The notes under the pieces: generated by a model | Database searches by the model: none | Seen by the model: the letters and a program-made list of their open reading frames with translations, nothing else | Told to the model about the DNA's origin: nothing | Shown: positions 26,870-36,127 of the stretch, in pieces | Numbering within the stretch: position 1 is the stretch's first letter | How the letters are laid out: each line of letters starts with the position of its first letter | Source: Provencibacterium sp. | GTDB taxonomy: Bacteria > Bacillota > Clostridia > Oscillospirales > Ruminococcaceae | Length of the DNA: 41,104 nt | Direction: 5' to 3' | Assembly (NCBI GenBank): GCA_022793895.1 | Contig: JAAWDS010000005.1 | Location: 1-41,104 of the forward strand | Position numbers and translations under genes: made by a program

Positions 26870-29563
26870 TTACGCGTTTGGATCCGAATTTTGAAGAAAG
26901 GGACTCTCAAGTTCATTTTTTCTCATGAACAGCAGGCCGAACGATCCCGGACCGCAATTGCTGGCAATAGCAGAAGATACCTTTTGCAGATAAATCTTTT
27001 CAAAAGAGCAGTGCTGGCGTACAAGATTTTGGATGTAAACAAGCCTTCGATCGTCCATTCCGGAATAGGCAATAAACAGAACGCGCCGGTCAATATTTTT
27101 TGCGTCCCGGAGCACCTGCCGTATATAACCCTTTGCCATATGCGTAAAGTCCCCTCTGCCAACGCCGCACACAGTCATTCTGCTTTTTCTCAAGAGAAGA
27201 ATGGGATGCAGCAGCAGAGTGTCGCAAAGGATCTGCACCCGTTTGGAGATCCTGCCTGTTTTGCACATCATATGCGTGCTGTCGATGATAAAAGCCGAGG
27301 AAATATAACGTCTCAGATCTTTCACAGCTTTTAGAACTTCCGGCTTCGTAGCATGCTTTTCCGCCATAGAAGCGGCATACAGCACCGATAGGCCCATGCT
27401 GCTGGAGAGATGTCCAGAATCTACTACCGTGACGTTTTCAAAGGATTTTGCCGCCTCAAGGGCGTTGTAATATCCATGGCTGACATGCTTAGCCATGGTA
27501 ATATGGATCACGTTCTGGGCCTCAGACAGCTTCTTTGCAAAAAAGCGTTCATAGTCTTCCACGTCCGGGGGCTGAGACGAACCGTTTTGCCCGTTTGCTA
27601 TGTGCATAAGCAGTTCGTCCGTCTGCAGCTCCAGCGTATCCAAAAAGCGTCCCTGGTCCGTGTGGATATAGTAAGGGAGTACCGAAATGTCGAACTTCTT
27701 TGTCAATTCTTCCGGAAGGTCGCATACGCTGTCTGTCGTAATGATCAAAGGACGCTTTTGCGCCTGTTCAAAGATAAGTACATCCTTCCCAATTTCGGAC
27801 TGTTCCGTTTCCTCGCTTAGATTCACCAAATTCTTTGGCAGAATGCTTGCCACCGCCGCTTCCAGAAGCGCGCCGTTAACCGGCTTTGCCAAATAACCGC
27901 TGAATCCTTCCCTTCGATAAAGGAACTGGTTGTCGCCTCCCGCGTTGGCAGTCAGCGCAATGACAGGCACATCCTGGCACAGTCCGCCGGGCTGTACGCG
28001 CAGAGCATGAAAGCATTGTATGCCGTCCATTTCTGGCATCAGGTGATCCATTAAAATGCCGTCATAATGCTGTTTTTGCGTCAGCTTCAAACATTCGGCA
28101 GCGCTTGAGGCCGTATCGATTTGAATCTTTGTGTTTGCAAGCAGCTTGCACACGACCATCAGGTTCATATCGTTGTCGTCTACTACAAGGATATGCGCTT
28201 CCGGCGCCTCAAAACTTTGCAGATACTGTTCCCCGTCGTGGATTTTCATGCGGGAGGCCAGTGTAAATTCCCCTAACGCTTGCTCGTCCACGATGTCCTG
28301 ATCCAGCGTAACGAGGAAAGTGGACCCTTGGGTATACACGCTGTTGACGCTGATCTCGCCGCCCATCAGCTCTACGAGCTGATGTACGATGCTAAGGCCC
28401 AGCCCTGTGCCCTCGATATGGCGGTTGATATCCTCATCCACCCTTTTAAATGCGTTGAAGATGTAGGGGATGTTTTCTTTTTTTACACCCTGCCCGGAAT
28501 CCTCCACAGAATACCAAACCCGCACCTTGTTGAGCCCCCGGCGTTCGCAGCGGACAGAAAGTTTAACAAACCCTTCGCGGGTATATTTTACGGCGTTATT
28601 CAACAGATTAATCAAAATCTGTTGAATACGCACCTCGTCGCCGCAGAGCATGCTGGGAATCGACGGATCCACCTGTAGCCTAAATTCCAGATCCTTCTCC
28701 TTGGCTTTCATCCAGATCATGTTGACGATCTCGGAAAGGAGCGCCCCTGTTTCATAGGAAACGTTTATAATTTCCATTTTCCCGGATTTAATCTTGGACA
28801 AATCCAGAATGTCGTTGACAAGCGTGAGCAGCATTTTGCTTGCGCTCTGGATATTCTTGGCGTTTTCAGCAACATCCTCCGGGATATCCCCTCGCAGAAT
28901 GATCTCATTCAGCCCGATGATCGTGTTGATAGGGGTGCGGATTTCGTGGCTCATGCTGGAGAAAAAGTGGTTTTCCGCCCTGTTGAGTTCCTCAATTTCT
29001 TTTTTCTGCTGTTTGGTTAATTCGTTTTCCTTCTCATAGAGCTGCGTTAAGAATAACAGCAGTACGCTGGTCATCACGCCTACCAGAATGACAGAAGCGG
29101 CAGAATCCAAAAAGGATCGATCCAGAAAATTCTGTACGTCATAGTGCAGGGAATAGAAGGCCGTGTAATAGCAAAACAGGATCTCCACCGTGCAAAGTAA
29201 GAAAAAGAAGATTTTGCGCCTTCCCGATAAGGTGAGGGTAATATAAATAAAACAAATCACGCCCCATTCAGGCACTCCGCTGTAAAATCCACCCGCCGTG
29301 AAAAAGCTGAACGGAAAAAGCAGCAGGAGCATTATTGTGATGGCCGTGGCCCCGGCGTTGACGCGTTCCTTTTGGATGCTCAGCTTTACAATCGTCGAAA
29401 TCGCCGTCAGGCTCGCCGCCAATATCAGCCAGTTTATGATCCCTCTTCCCATCGGCAGGATAAACAGCAGCGCAATCATGCTGACGCCCGTCACCACACG
29501 AAACATCCGCTCCCGCAGGCTAATCCGATGGTCAAAGATCATCTCAAACCATTTTTTCAACAT
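26870..29563 (-). CDS. Hybrid histidine kinase-receiver-DegV fusion
   Basis: This 897-aa protein joins three modules. About six membrane segments (22-175) lead into a histidine kinase: phospho-acceptor His206 in FSSMSHEIRTP, N-box LLNNAVKYT and G-boxes DSGQGV and GTGLGLSIV. A receiver (about 456-575) follows with phosphorylation site Asp506 in GILMDHLMPEMDG. Residues about 604-882 are a complete DegV/EDD domain: LIITTDSVCDLPEEL, the TSQPS-like SSQPPDVEDYERFF, VTVVDSGHLSSSMG, MCKTGRISKR and NCGPGSFGLLF. DegV proteins such as FakB bind single fatty acids. The canonical SGT of the carboxylate-binding loop is here SHG (695-697). The ATG at 29563 follows GAGAGGAAG. It is the third gene of a signalling operon, 34 bp after the upstream kinase. 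Confidence 0.9.
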   Translation of the reverse strand: MLKKWFEMIFDHRISLRERMFRVVTGVSMIALLFILPMGRGIINWLILAASLTAISTIVKLSIQKERVNAGATAITIMLLLLFPFSFFTAGGFYSGVPEWGVICFIYITLTLSGRRKIFFFLLCTVEILFCYYTAFYSLHYDVQNFLDRSFLDSAASVILVGVMTSVLLLFLTQLYEKENELTKQQKKEIEELNRAENHFFSSMSHEIRTPINTIIGLNEIILRGDIPEDVAENAKNIQSASKMLLTLVNDILDLSKIKSGKMEIINVSYETGALLSEIVNMIWMKAKEKDLEFRLQVDPSIPSMLCGDEVRIQQILINLLNNAVKYTREGFVKLSVRCERRGLNKVRVWYSVEDSGQGVKKENIPYIFNAFKRVDEDINRHIEGTGLGLSIVHQLVELMGGEISVNSVYTQGSTFLVTLDQDIVDEQALGEFTLASRMKIHDGEQYLQSFEAPEAHILVVDDNDMNLMVVCKLLANTKIQIDTASSAAECLKLTQKQHYDGILMDHLMPEMDGIQCFHALRVQPGGLCQDVPVIALTANAGGDNQFLYRREGFSGYLAKPVNGALLEAAVASILPKNLVNLSEETEQSEIGKDVLIFEQAQKRPLIITTDSVCDLPEELTKKFDISVLPYYIHTDQGRFLDTLELQTDELLMHIANGQNGSSQPPDVEDYERFFAKKLSEAQNVIHITMAKHVSHGYYNALEAAKSFENVTVVDSGHLSSSMGLSVLYAASMAEKHATKPEVLKAVKDLRRYISSAFIIDSTHMMCKTGRISKRVQILCDTLLLHPILLLRKSRMTVCGVGRGDFTHMAKGYIRQVLRDAKNIDRRVLFIAYSGMDDRRLVYIQNLVRQHCSFEKIYLQKVSSAIASNCGPGSFGLLFMRKNELESPFLQNSDPNA

Positions 29564-29597
29564 GCTTCTTCCTCTCAAAAACAATCAGCCGAATTTT

Positions 29598-32132
29598 CTA
29601 TGATTCAGGGATGCTCTCACAGATCTCCTGATACAAACGCAGCAGCGCGGGGTGGTTGTTGTGAATGTATTCCGTATCCCCACGCTTTCCCGCCAGTTCG
29701 AGCGCCTTTGCCTGTTCCGAGAGCTGTTCCGCTCCGATGGTCAGCGACGTGCTTTTTAACGCATGAACCTTGATGGCATAGTCTGTCCAGTTGGCTGACT
29801 CGTACAGAGAAACGATCTCAGCCTTTTTTTCGGGGTACTGCGAGCGAAACATCTGTAGCATTTCCAGATAAAAGTCGTCCTCTCCGCTGCAATATTCCAA
29901 CCCCTTTTCGACATGAATGCCAGCCTGCGCTAATAGGGCATAGAGCGGAGATGTTTCATTCTCCGCCTCTTCCTTCTCCGGCATACCGGCTGGAACCGGT
30001 ATGCGCTCCTCGATGCCGGCAGACGCGTCCGCTTCTTCATCCTCCTTGGGACAGTCCTCAATAGTGGGCCTCTGGTTGTACTGAATGCAGTGCGGCGGCA
30101 GCACCTTGTGCAGCACCCTTTCCAAGACGGCGCGCTCAATTGGCTTGGGCAAAAACTCGGTAAAGCCCTCGTTGCGGAACATTTCCCTTGCGCCGCTGAT
30201 GGTATTAGCGGTCAAAGCGATCACCGGCAGGTCATGATAAATTCCATTGTCCATTTCCCGGATCTGCCTAAGCGTTTCCACACCGTCGAAGCCGGGCATC
30301 ATATGATCTAAGAACACAATATCATAGCGGGTAGTTCCGCACCGTTTGATCGCCTCACGGCCGCTTAGGCAGGTATCCACCTGTATGCCGTAGCTGCCTA
30401 AAACGCCCTTGGCCACAACCAGGTTCATCTCTTCATCATCCACAGCCAAAACCCGGACGCCCACACAGGAAAACGGTTTTTCGCCGACTGCCTGCGCTTC
30501 CTTAAATCCGTTTGCTTTCGTTTCTTCATTTAAGAGATTTACAACGGAAAGGGCGGAGAACGGCTTGCGAATAACAAGCAGCCTGCTTTTTTGACTCAAC
30601 ATAAAGTCCCTCTGTGCAATTACTACGACGCGGAGCTTGAGGGCCAGATCTTCATAATAGGAACGATTTTTCTGATATTCGTCTTGTGTAATAAACACAT
30701 GGGTGATCGCATGCCTGCGCAGCAGTTTGAGCAGACCTTCAAAATTATGAGCCTGATACCCCTCGACTCCAAATCCTTCCACCATATGCAGAATGAGCAG
30801 GTCATAATATCTTCTGACCTCATCGCAGCTGTATTTTTCCGGCCGGAAATAACACGCGATACACACCTTTTCTGGAGCTGAAAGCGACATAACCGGCATG
30901 TCGTTCGCCACTCCCTGCGGGATGGAGATATGTACCTGCAAGCCTTGCTGCTGCTCGCTTTCAAAATGGACAAATCCGCCCATTGCGTACAGCAGGCCCT
31001 GCGCAATGGGGATTCCCAGCCCCAATCCCCCGGCGAAACGGCGGCTTCCGGAATCCGCCTGATAAAAATCATCCTGCATCTGTACAAGCTGGGAATCGGT
31101 CATACCAATACCGGTGTCATAGATATCAATGAGCAGATTGATCCCATAGCTTTCCTTCCGGTATCTTAAACTGACGTAGATGCCGCCCTCCTCTGTAAAC
31201 TTGATGGAATTTTCAATCAAGATTTTCAGCACATGTGAGATTTTTTCCGCGTCCCCAATAAGGGAAGCCGGCATGTTGGGAGCAATATCAAATACGATTT
31301 CCAGCTGGTCCTTGCCGCCCTGCATTGCCGTCATAGTGATCACATCGTTGAGAACCGAGGTAATCACGTACTTTTCCTTCGAGGGGGTCAGCGTACCCTC
31401 AACGATCTCCGTGTAATCCAGGATATTGCTGATTTGGTGAGACAGCCTTTTGCCCGCCAGTTGAACAGAGTGAATGTTCTCCCGCATTTCAGGGGAGAGC
31501 TCCTTTTCCAGCATTACCTCGCTGATTCCGATCACCATGTTAATCGGAGTACGAAACTCGTGAGACACGTTCGACAAAAAGACGGCGTTCTTTTGTTCTG
31601 ACGTCTCCAGCTGCGTTAGCAATCCTTTATACCTTTGCAGTTCCAACTCTCTGCGGTTGATCCGGCGCCTGGCTATCTCTGTCGAGCCCATCACCACTGC
31701 GGCGCCAATCCCTAGGTGGAACAGCTCCTGAGGACTCATAGCATACGAAATGGTGTGCAGGGCAAAAAAATGATACAGTATCTGAAGCATGTATAAAGCG
31801 GCCGTCATATACAACAGCCGCTTTCTGCCCAGAATAAAGATAACAAAAATCGTCATGCAAGTCATAGCGGGAATCTCGAACAGGCTAACCTTATGGATTC
31901 CAAAGAAAAAAAACTCAAGCAGTATCAGGCCGGCATATAGATTTTCAAATATTTTTCCCGCTCCGGGTTTTCCAATGTGCAGGCACCACAACCCGACGGT
32001 ACCAGCAATTATGAGAAAAATCATCCACAGCTCCCACGACATAACGGCGGTGATCAAAACCATTATGACGCTGAACACGGTGGCTATGCCGGCAAAAAGC
32101 AGATATCTACTGGTCTGCTCTTGCTCTCTCAT
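29598..32132 (-). CDS. Membrane hybrid histidine kinase with pseudo-receiver, receiver and HPt
   Basis: This 844-aa protein has six hydrophobic segments in residues 8-150, then a histidine kinase with His191 in LSNVSHEFRTP, N-box IENSIKFT, and G-boxes DTGIGM and GGLGLGI. Residues about 420-535 look like a degenerate receiver: they keep the RKPF lysine-proline pattern but lack the phospho-acceptor Asp motif. A normal receiver (558-678) has Asp609 in IVFLDHMMPGFDG. A C-terminal HPt domain has His790 in KVHALKSTSLTIGA. The chain His191, Asp609, His790 could pass phosphate to a separate receiver. The start overlaps the stop of the upstream stand-alone receiver by four bases. Confidence 0.93.
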   Translation of the reverse strand: MREQEQTSRYLLFAGIATVFSVIMVLITAVMSWELWMIFLIIAGTVGLWCLHIGKPGAGKIFENLYAGLILLEFFFFGIHKVSLFEIPAMTCMTIFVIFILGRKRLLYMTAALYMLQILYHFFALHTISYAMSPQELFHLGIGAAVVMGSTEIARRRINRRELELQRYKGLLTQLETSEQKNAVFLSNVSHEFRTPINMVIGISEVMLEKELSPEMRENIHSVQLAGKRLSHQISNILDYTEIVEGTLTPSKEKYVITSVLNDVITMTAMQGGKDQLEIVFDIAPNMPASLIGDAEKISHVLKILIENSIKFTEEGGIYVSLRYRKESYGINLLIDIYDTGIGMTDSQLVQMQDDFYQADSGSRRFAGGLGLGIPIAQGLLYAMGGFVHFESEQQQGLQVHISIPQGVANDMPVMSLSAPEKVCIACYFRPEKYSCDEVRRYYDLLILHMVEGFGVEGYQAHNFEGLLKLLRRHAITHVFITQDEYQKNRSYYEDLALKLRVVVIAQRDFMLSQKSRLLVIRKPFSALSVVNLLNEETKANGFKEAQAVGEKPFSCVGVRVLAVDDEEMNLVVAKGVLGSYGIQVDTCLSGREAIKRCGTTRYDIVFLDHMMPGFDGVETLRQIREMDNGIYHDLPVIALTANTISGAREMFRNEGFTEFLPKPIERAVLERVLHKVLPPHCIQYNQRPTIEDCPKEDEEADASAGIEERIPVPAGMPEKEEAENETSPLYALLAQAGIHVEKGLEYCSGEDDFYLEMLQMFRSQYPEKKAEIVSLYESANWTDYAIKVHALKSTSLTIGAEQLSEQAKALELAGKRGDTEYIHNNHPALLRLYQEICESIPES

Positions 32133-32491
32133 TCCTTCTCGAACTCCTTTGCGACTCGTTTGAGCAGTTCCTGGGGAAGAAACGGCTTTTTCAGGTAATT
32201 CACCGCCCCCATCTGGATGGCGCTTACTACGTCGCCTACATCTCCGGACGCCGTCAGAAAAATCACCGGCGCATCAACCGGGTACTCTTTCATCCGTTCA
32301 AAAGTTTTAAGGCCGCTCATTTTGGGCATTTCAATATCAAGCAAGATCAAATCGACCGGCTCGCTTTTAAGTTTGTCCAGCGCTTGCTCGCCCGAATCGG
32401 CGAGCAGCACGTCGTAGGTTCTTTCTAAAATCCGCCTGGTTCTTACCAAACTCATCGTATCGTCGTCTACTACCAAAATCCGTTTTCGCAC
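32129..32491 (-). CDS. Stand-alone response regulator receiver (CheY-like)
   Basis: This 120-aa protein is a single receiver domain: acidic pocket VVDDD near 8-12, phospho-acceptor Asp52 in LILLDIEMPKMSG, Thr in IFLTASG and Lys in YLKKPF. It has no output domain, so it must act by protein contact or as a phosphate intermediate. It starts at a GTG with GAGGAGG upstream. It is the first gene of the three-gene operon and overlaps the hybrid kinase by four bases (ATGA). Confidence 0.95.
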   Translation of the reverse strand: MRKRILVVDDDTMSLVRTRRILERTYDVLLADSGEQALDKLKSEPVDLILLDIEMPKMSGLKTFERMKEYPVDAPVIFLTASGDVGDVVSAIQMGAVNYLKKPFLPQELLKRVAKEFEKE

Positions 32492-32535
32492 GGGGCCGCC
32501 TCCTCATTTGCTCTTTGAGATATTTCACATCTACC

Positions 32536-32564
32536 ATTTTAATATAGTTTAACGCTAAAATCAA
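32536..32564 (-). promoter_or_regulatory. Promoter of the phosphorelay operon
   Basis: On the minus strand, TTGATT (32559-32564), a 17-nt spacer and TAAAAT (32536-32541) lie about 45 bp before the receiver start. Confidence 0.65.
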
Positions 32565-32658
32565 GCCTTATCTAGGCCCAATCGTTAGACACATTCCTTG
32601 AAACCTGCCGGACGCTGGCCCGCGTTCTCCGCGAAGGCGCTCAAACCGCCGCCCTGCC

Positions 32659-35600
32659 TTACGCCAGTCCGGTGTATTTTTCAAAAAATTTCATCAGCCT
32701 ATCCAGAATCCCCTGTTTCTTTGCCGCTCTGCCTCCGCCAAACCGCGAAACAGGCGGCATAATTTTATCGGCGCCGGCGCCGGTCGTTTTGAGCGTGCCA
32801 TCCCGGAAGGAGTTGTCGATAAACTTCCGGGTTTCTTCCGGCTTTAGCTTTTCCTCGGCAATAATCGCAGACAGGTCGGCTTCCTTCTGCTCCAGGACAA
32901 ACCGTTTCCAGTCCTCATCCACTTCAGTAGAGGCGTTGACAGTGCGGATGAAGTTTTCGATCAGCTCCTTTTTGCTGCGCAGTTGGAGGCTGGAATGAAC
33001 CGCCTTCTCAATCGTTACCAGAATGTCCTTGTCTGCACAATGGCTGTCGTGGTATTTCGCCACCAGAATAAGGATATAGTCGATATTGATTTCCACCTGC
33101 CGGATGAGCTCCATCTCAAAGACGATATCATCGTTGATGTTTTCCTTTTCCGATTTCGCCGGCCGCATCTCTTGATAAAGGTCGATATAGAGGCTCTGAT
33201 AATCCTGTAGCTCCCGCTCGGATAGAATCGCGCTGCCTGCGAAATCGTCAAAGGCGCTCAGGATGTTTTTCAGCCGCAGGATGGAGCCAAACAAACGGAT
33301 AAATTCTTTTTTCTCCTGCTCCCCTAGGATTTCCTGCCCTAAGGGGAAGCGCCGCGTCAGTTCGTCTATCTGCTCGGTATAGCCCGGATACCGCTTTCCG
33401 CCCTCCTCATAGCCGTTATAATAGGCGTCGTAGCTTTTAAGCAGCACAATGCTTCCGGCCTGCTTGTCGCCGAAGAGGCCGATCGCTTCCTCCGTCTCGG
33501 TTTGCAGGTTGCGGAAGCAGACGATGTTCCCATAGGTCTTGACCGAGTTGAGGATGCGGTTGGTGCGGGAAAACGCTTGGATGAGCCCGTGCATTTTGAG
33601 GTTTTTATCCACCCAGAGGGTGTTCAGCGTCGTTGCGTCAAAGCCGGTTAAGAACATGTTGACGACAATCAGCAGATCGATCTCACGGTTTTTCATCCGC
33701 TGCGACAGGTCCTTGTAGTAGTTTTGAAACTGGTCGGCGGAGATATCATAGGCGGTATGGAAACAAGCGTTGTAGTCCTCTATCGCCGCCGCCAGGAAAT
33801 TGCGGGAGGAGGCGTCCAGCCCGCTGGTATCAAAGTTTTCGTCCGGAAGCAGATCCTCCAGGTCCTCCTCGCCGGCGCCGCAGCTAAAGATAGTAGCGAC
33901 GGTCAGCGCGCGGCCGCTTTCGGCCAACTGTTTTTTAAATTCGGTATAATACTTCATCGCCATCGGAATCGAGCCGACGGCGAAGATGGAATTGAAGCCC
34001 GCCACCCGTTGGCCTTTGAGTGAATAGAAGCTGCTGCGCTTGGTTTTCTGGTCGAAATGCTCCAGGATATAGCCTACAATCTCGCGGATGCGCTCCGGCG
34101 CGGCCAGCGCCCGCTCCCGATCGATAGCGGAGACTTCTTTATCGGCCGTATCTTCCTTCTGCCTGAGGGTGCTCACATAATCGATGCGGAAGGGGAGTAC
34201 ATTCCCGTCGTTGATAGCGTCCACAATGGTGTAGGTATGGAGCGCCAGCACCTTTTTCCCGTTCTGATCCGGTTCCCCGCCGAATGCCTGCGGAGTGGTT
34301 TTCAGCAGGGGATTGCCGCCGCTGGCGGCGTTGGCGGCGAAAATGGGCGTACCGGTAAAGCCGAACAGATGGTAGTTTTTAAACGATTTGGTAATCGCGG
34401 CGTGCATATCCCCGAACTGGCTGCGGTGGCACTCATCGAAGATGATGACCACGTGCTTTCGGAACACCTCGTGGCCCTTGTTTTTGCGGATGAATATATC
34501 CAGCTTTTGGATGGTGGTGACAATGATGCGGGCGTCCGCACTCTCCAACTGTTTTTGCAGGATGCGGGTAGAGGCGTTGCCGTTCGCCGCCCCTTTTTCA
34601 AAGCGGTCATATTCCTTCATCGTCTGGTAGTCCAGATCCTTGCGGTCCACAACGAAAAGCACCTTGTCGATGGAGGGCAATGCTGCGGCGAGCTGCGCCG
34701 TTTTAAAGGAGGTCAGCGTTTTGCCGCTGCCGGTCGTGTGCCAGATATAGCCGCCCGCTTCGATAGTTCCCATCTTTTTATAGGTACTGGAAACCTCAAT
34801 GCGGTTCAAAATGCGCTCGGTCGCCGCAATCTGATAAGGGCGCATCACCAACAGCAGGTTTTCCGCTGTAAACACACAGTAGCGGGTGAGAATGCGCAGA
34901 AGGGTGTGCCGGGCAAAAAAGGTCTTGGTGAAGTCCACGAGATCGGGGATCACTCTGTTTTTCCCATCCGCCCAGTAGGAGGTAAACTCAAAGCTGTTGC
35001 TGGTTTTTTTGCTCCGCCCCCGTCCGCCCTCATCCAGCTCCTTGAGGCGGCCGCTGCGGGTAGTGTTGGAGTAATATTTTGTGTGCGTCCCGTTGGAGAT
35101 GACGAAGATTTGTATGTATTCATAGAGCCCGCTGGCCGCCCAAAAGCTGTCTTGCTGGTAGCGCTTTATCTGGTTGAACGCTTCGCGGATGGCGACGCCT
35201 CGCCGCTTGAGCTCCACATGGACCAGAGGCAGGCCGTTGACCAGAATCGTTACATCGTAGCGGTTATCGTGTGTGCCGCTGGTTTCGGCATACTGATTGA
35301 TAACCTGCAAGCGGTTGTTGTGGATGCTCTTTTTATCGAGCAGATAGATGTTTTTAGTCGTGCCGTTGTCCCGGTGCAGGATCTGCACATGATCGGTCTG
35401 GATCCTGCGGGTCTTTTCGGCGATGCCCTCGTTGCGCCCGGCGATGCACTCGGAGAAAAAACCTTCCCACTCGCTGTCGGAAAACACATAGTCGTTGAGG
35501 GCCTCCAACTGGCGGCGCAGGTTGGCGATGAGCGCCGCCTCCCTGTGAACGGTTAGATATTCATAGCCCTGCACCTGAAGCAGGCGGATAAACTCCCGTT

Positions 35601-35706
35601 CCAATTCCGCCTCGCTCTGGTAGGCTTCGGAACGGGCGGATTCGGGGATATATTCGGCGACAACGGTGCTTTCGTTCAAGGATGCAATTAGATTGTAGGT
35701 GTTCAT
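32659..35706 (-). CDS. hsdR: Type I restriction enzyme R subunit
   Basis: This 1015-aa motor-nuclease cleaves unmodified DNA after ATP-driven translocation. The N-terminal nuclease has the PD-(D/E)xK elements Asp151, Glu165 and Lys167 (in HVELKRRG). The SF2 helicase has Walker A TGSGKT (325-330), DECH (424-427) and motif III FTGTPIF. Later parts include NMFLTGFDATTLN and AFSRTNRI. A C-terminal helical region would bind the methylase complex. All these motifs look intact, so the enzyme may be active. The ATG is preceded by GGGAGGGG. It is the last gene of the locus. Confidence 0.96.
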   Translation of the reverse strand: MNTYNLIASLNESTVVAEYIPESARSEAYQSEAELEREFIRLLQVQGYEYLTVHREAALIANLRRQLEALNDYVFSDSEWEGFFSECIAGRNEGIAEKTRRIQTDHVQILHRDNGTTKNIYLLDKKSIHNNRLQVINQYAETSGTHDNRYDVTILVNGLPLVHVELKRRGVAIREAFNQIKRYQQDSFWAASGLYEYIQIFVISNGTHTKYYSNTTRSGRLKELDEGGRGRSKKTSNSFEFTSYWADGKNRVIPDLVDFTKTFFARHTLLRILTRYCVFTAENLLLVMRPYQIAATERILNRIEVSSTYKKMGTIEAGGYIWHTTGSGKTLTSFKTAQLAAALPSIDKVLFVVDRKDLDYQTMKEYDRFEKGAANGNASTRILQKQLESADARIIVTTIQKLDIFIRKNKGHEVFRKHVVIIFDECHRSQFGDMHAAITKSFKNYHLFGFTGTPIFAANAASGGNPLLKTTPQAFGGEPDQNGKKVLALHTYTIVDAINDGNVLPFRIDYVSTLRQKEDTADKEVSAIDRERALAAPERIREIVGYILEHFDQKTKRSSFYSLKGQRVAGFNSIFAVGSIPMAMKYYTEFKKQLAESGRALTVATIFSCGAGEEDLEDLLPDENFDTSGLDASSRNFLAAAIEDYNACFHTAYDISADQFQNYYKDLSQRMKNREIDLLIVVNMFLTGFDATTLNTLWVDKNLKMHGLIQAFSRTNRILNSVKTYGNIVCFRNLQTETEEAIGLFGDKQAGSIVLLKSYDAYYNGYEEGGKRYPGYTEQIDELTRRFPLGQEILGEQEKKEFIRLFGSILRLKNILSAFDDFAGSAILSERELQDYQSLYIDLYQEMRPAKSEKENINDDIVFEMELIRQVEINIDYILILVAKYHDSHCADKDILVTIEKAVHSSLQLRSKKELIENFIRTVNASTEVDEDWKRFVLEQKEADLSAIIAEEKLKPEETRKFIDNSFRDGTLKTTGAGADKIMPPVSRFGGGRAAKKQGILDRLMKFFEKYTGLA

Positions 35707-35843
35707 ATGGAAAACCCCTCCCTCAGCAGTAAAAAACGCATGTCGTTAAAATGGCCTGCCGCTTCTGCGAAACCTCTCCGCTTCTGGTCATGGTGATTTT
35801 CATGATATTGTTTAAAGCTCTCTCCGGGATATGAGAACCGGTT

Positions 35844-36116
35844 TTAAAAATTTGCGGTATTTTCAAAGTCCTTTCCCTGAATAAACTGAATGATTAGGCG
35901 AGCGGTGGATACAATGATTTCCTGATGACAGGAGATAACCGTTTCCGAAAATCCGGAGATATCCTCCCAACGGTAAGTGGGCAGATAACAGGATGCGTGA
36001 TGGAAGCAGTCCTTTTCATCCGGCTTTTCCAGATAGACCTTAACACTGCCGTTCGGCTTCATTTCGGGGTGTACAATTTCCGTTTCATCGTCCAGGGTTA
36101 AAAAGGGGTAGATCAT
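35844..36116 (-). CDS. Small protein within the type I R-M locus, unknown
   Basis: This 90-aa acidic protein begins MIYPFLTLDDETEIVHPEM and contains CFHHASCYLPTYRWEDISGF followed by a C-terminal helix. I have no firm family; it could be an antitoxin-like or regulatory protein. The gene starts 11 bp after hsdS, so it is cotranscribed. The 137 bp between it and hsdR shows no clear gene. Confidence 0.7.
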   Translation of the reverse strand: MIYPFLTLDDETEIVHPEMKPNGSVKVYLEKPDEKDCFHHASCYLPTYRWEDISGFSETVISCHQEIIVSTARLIIQFIQGKDFENTANF

Positions 36117-36127
36117 GTAAACTCTTC

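Noticed and set aside
34057-35556. A 499-codon plus-strand open frame opposite hsdR
   Set aside because: Antisense of the HsdR helicase and nuclease motifs, with no domain of its own.
35707-35843. Short minus-strand frames before hsdR, such as one ending HFNDMRFLLLREGFSI
   Set aside because: Two frames look protein-like but neither has a good start or a recognisable family, so no call is made.
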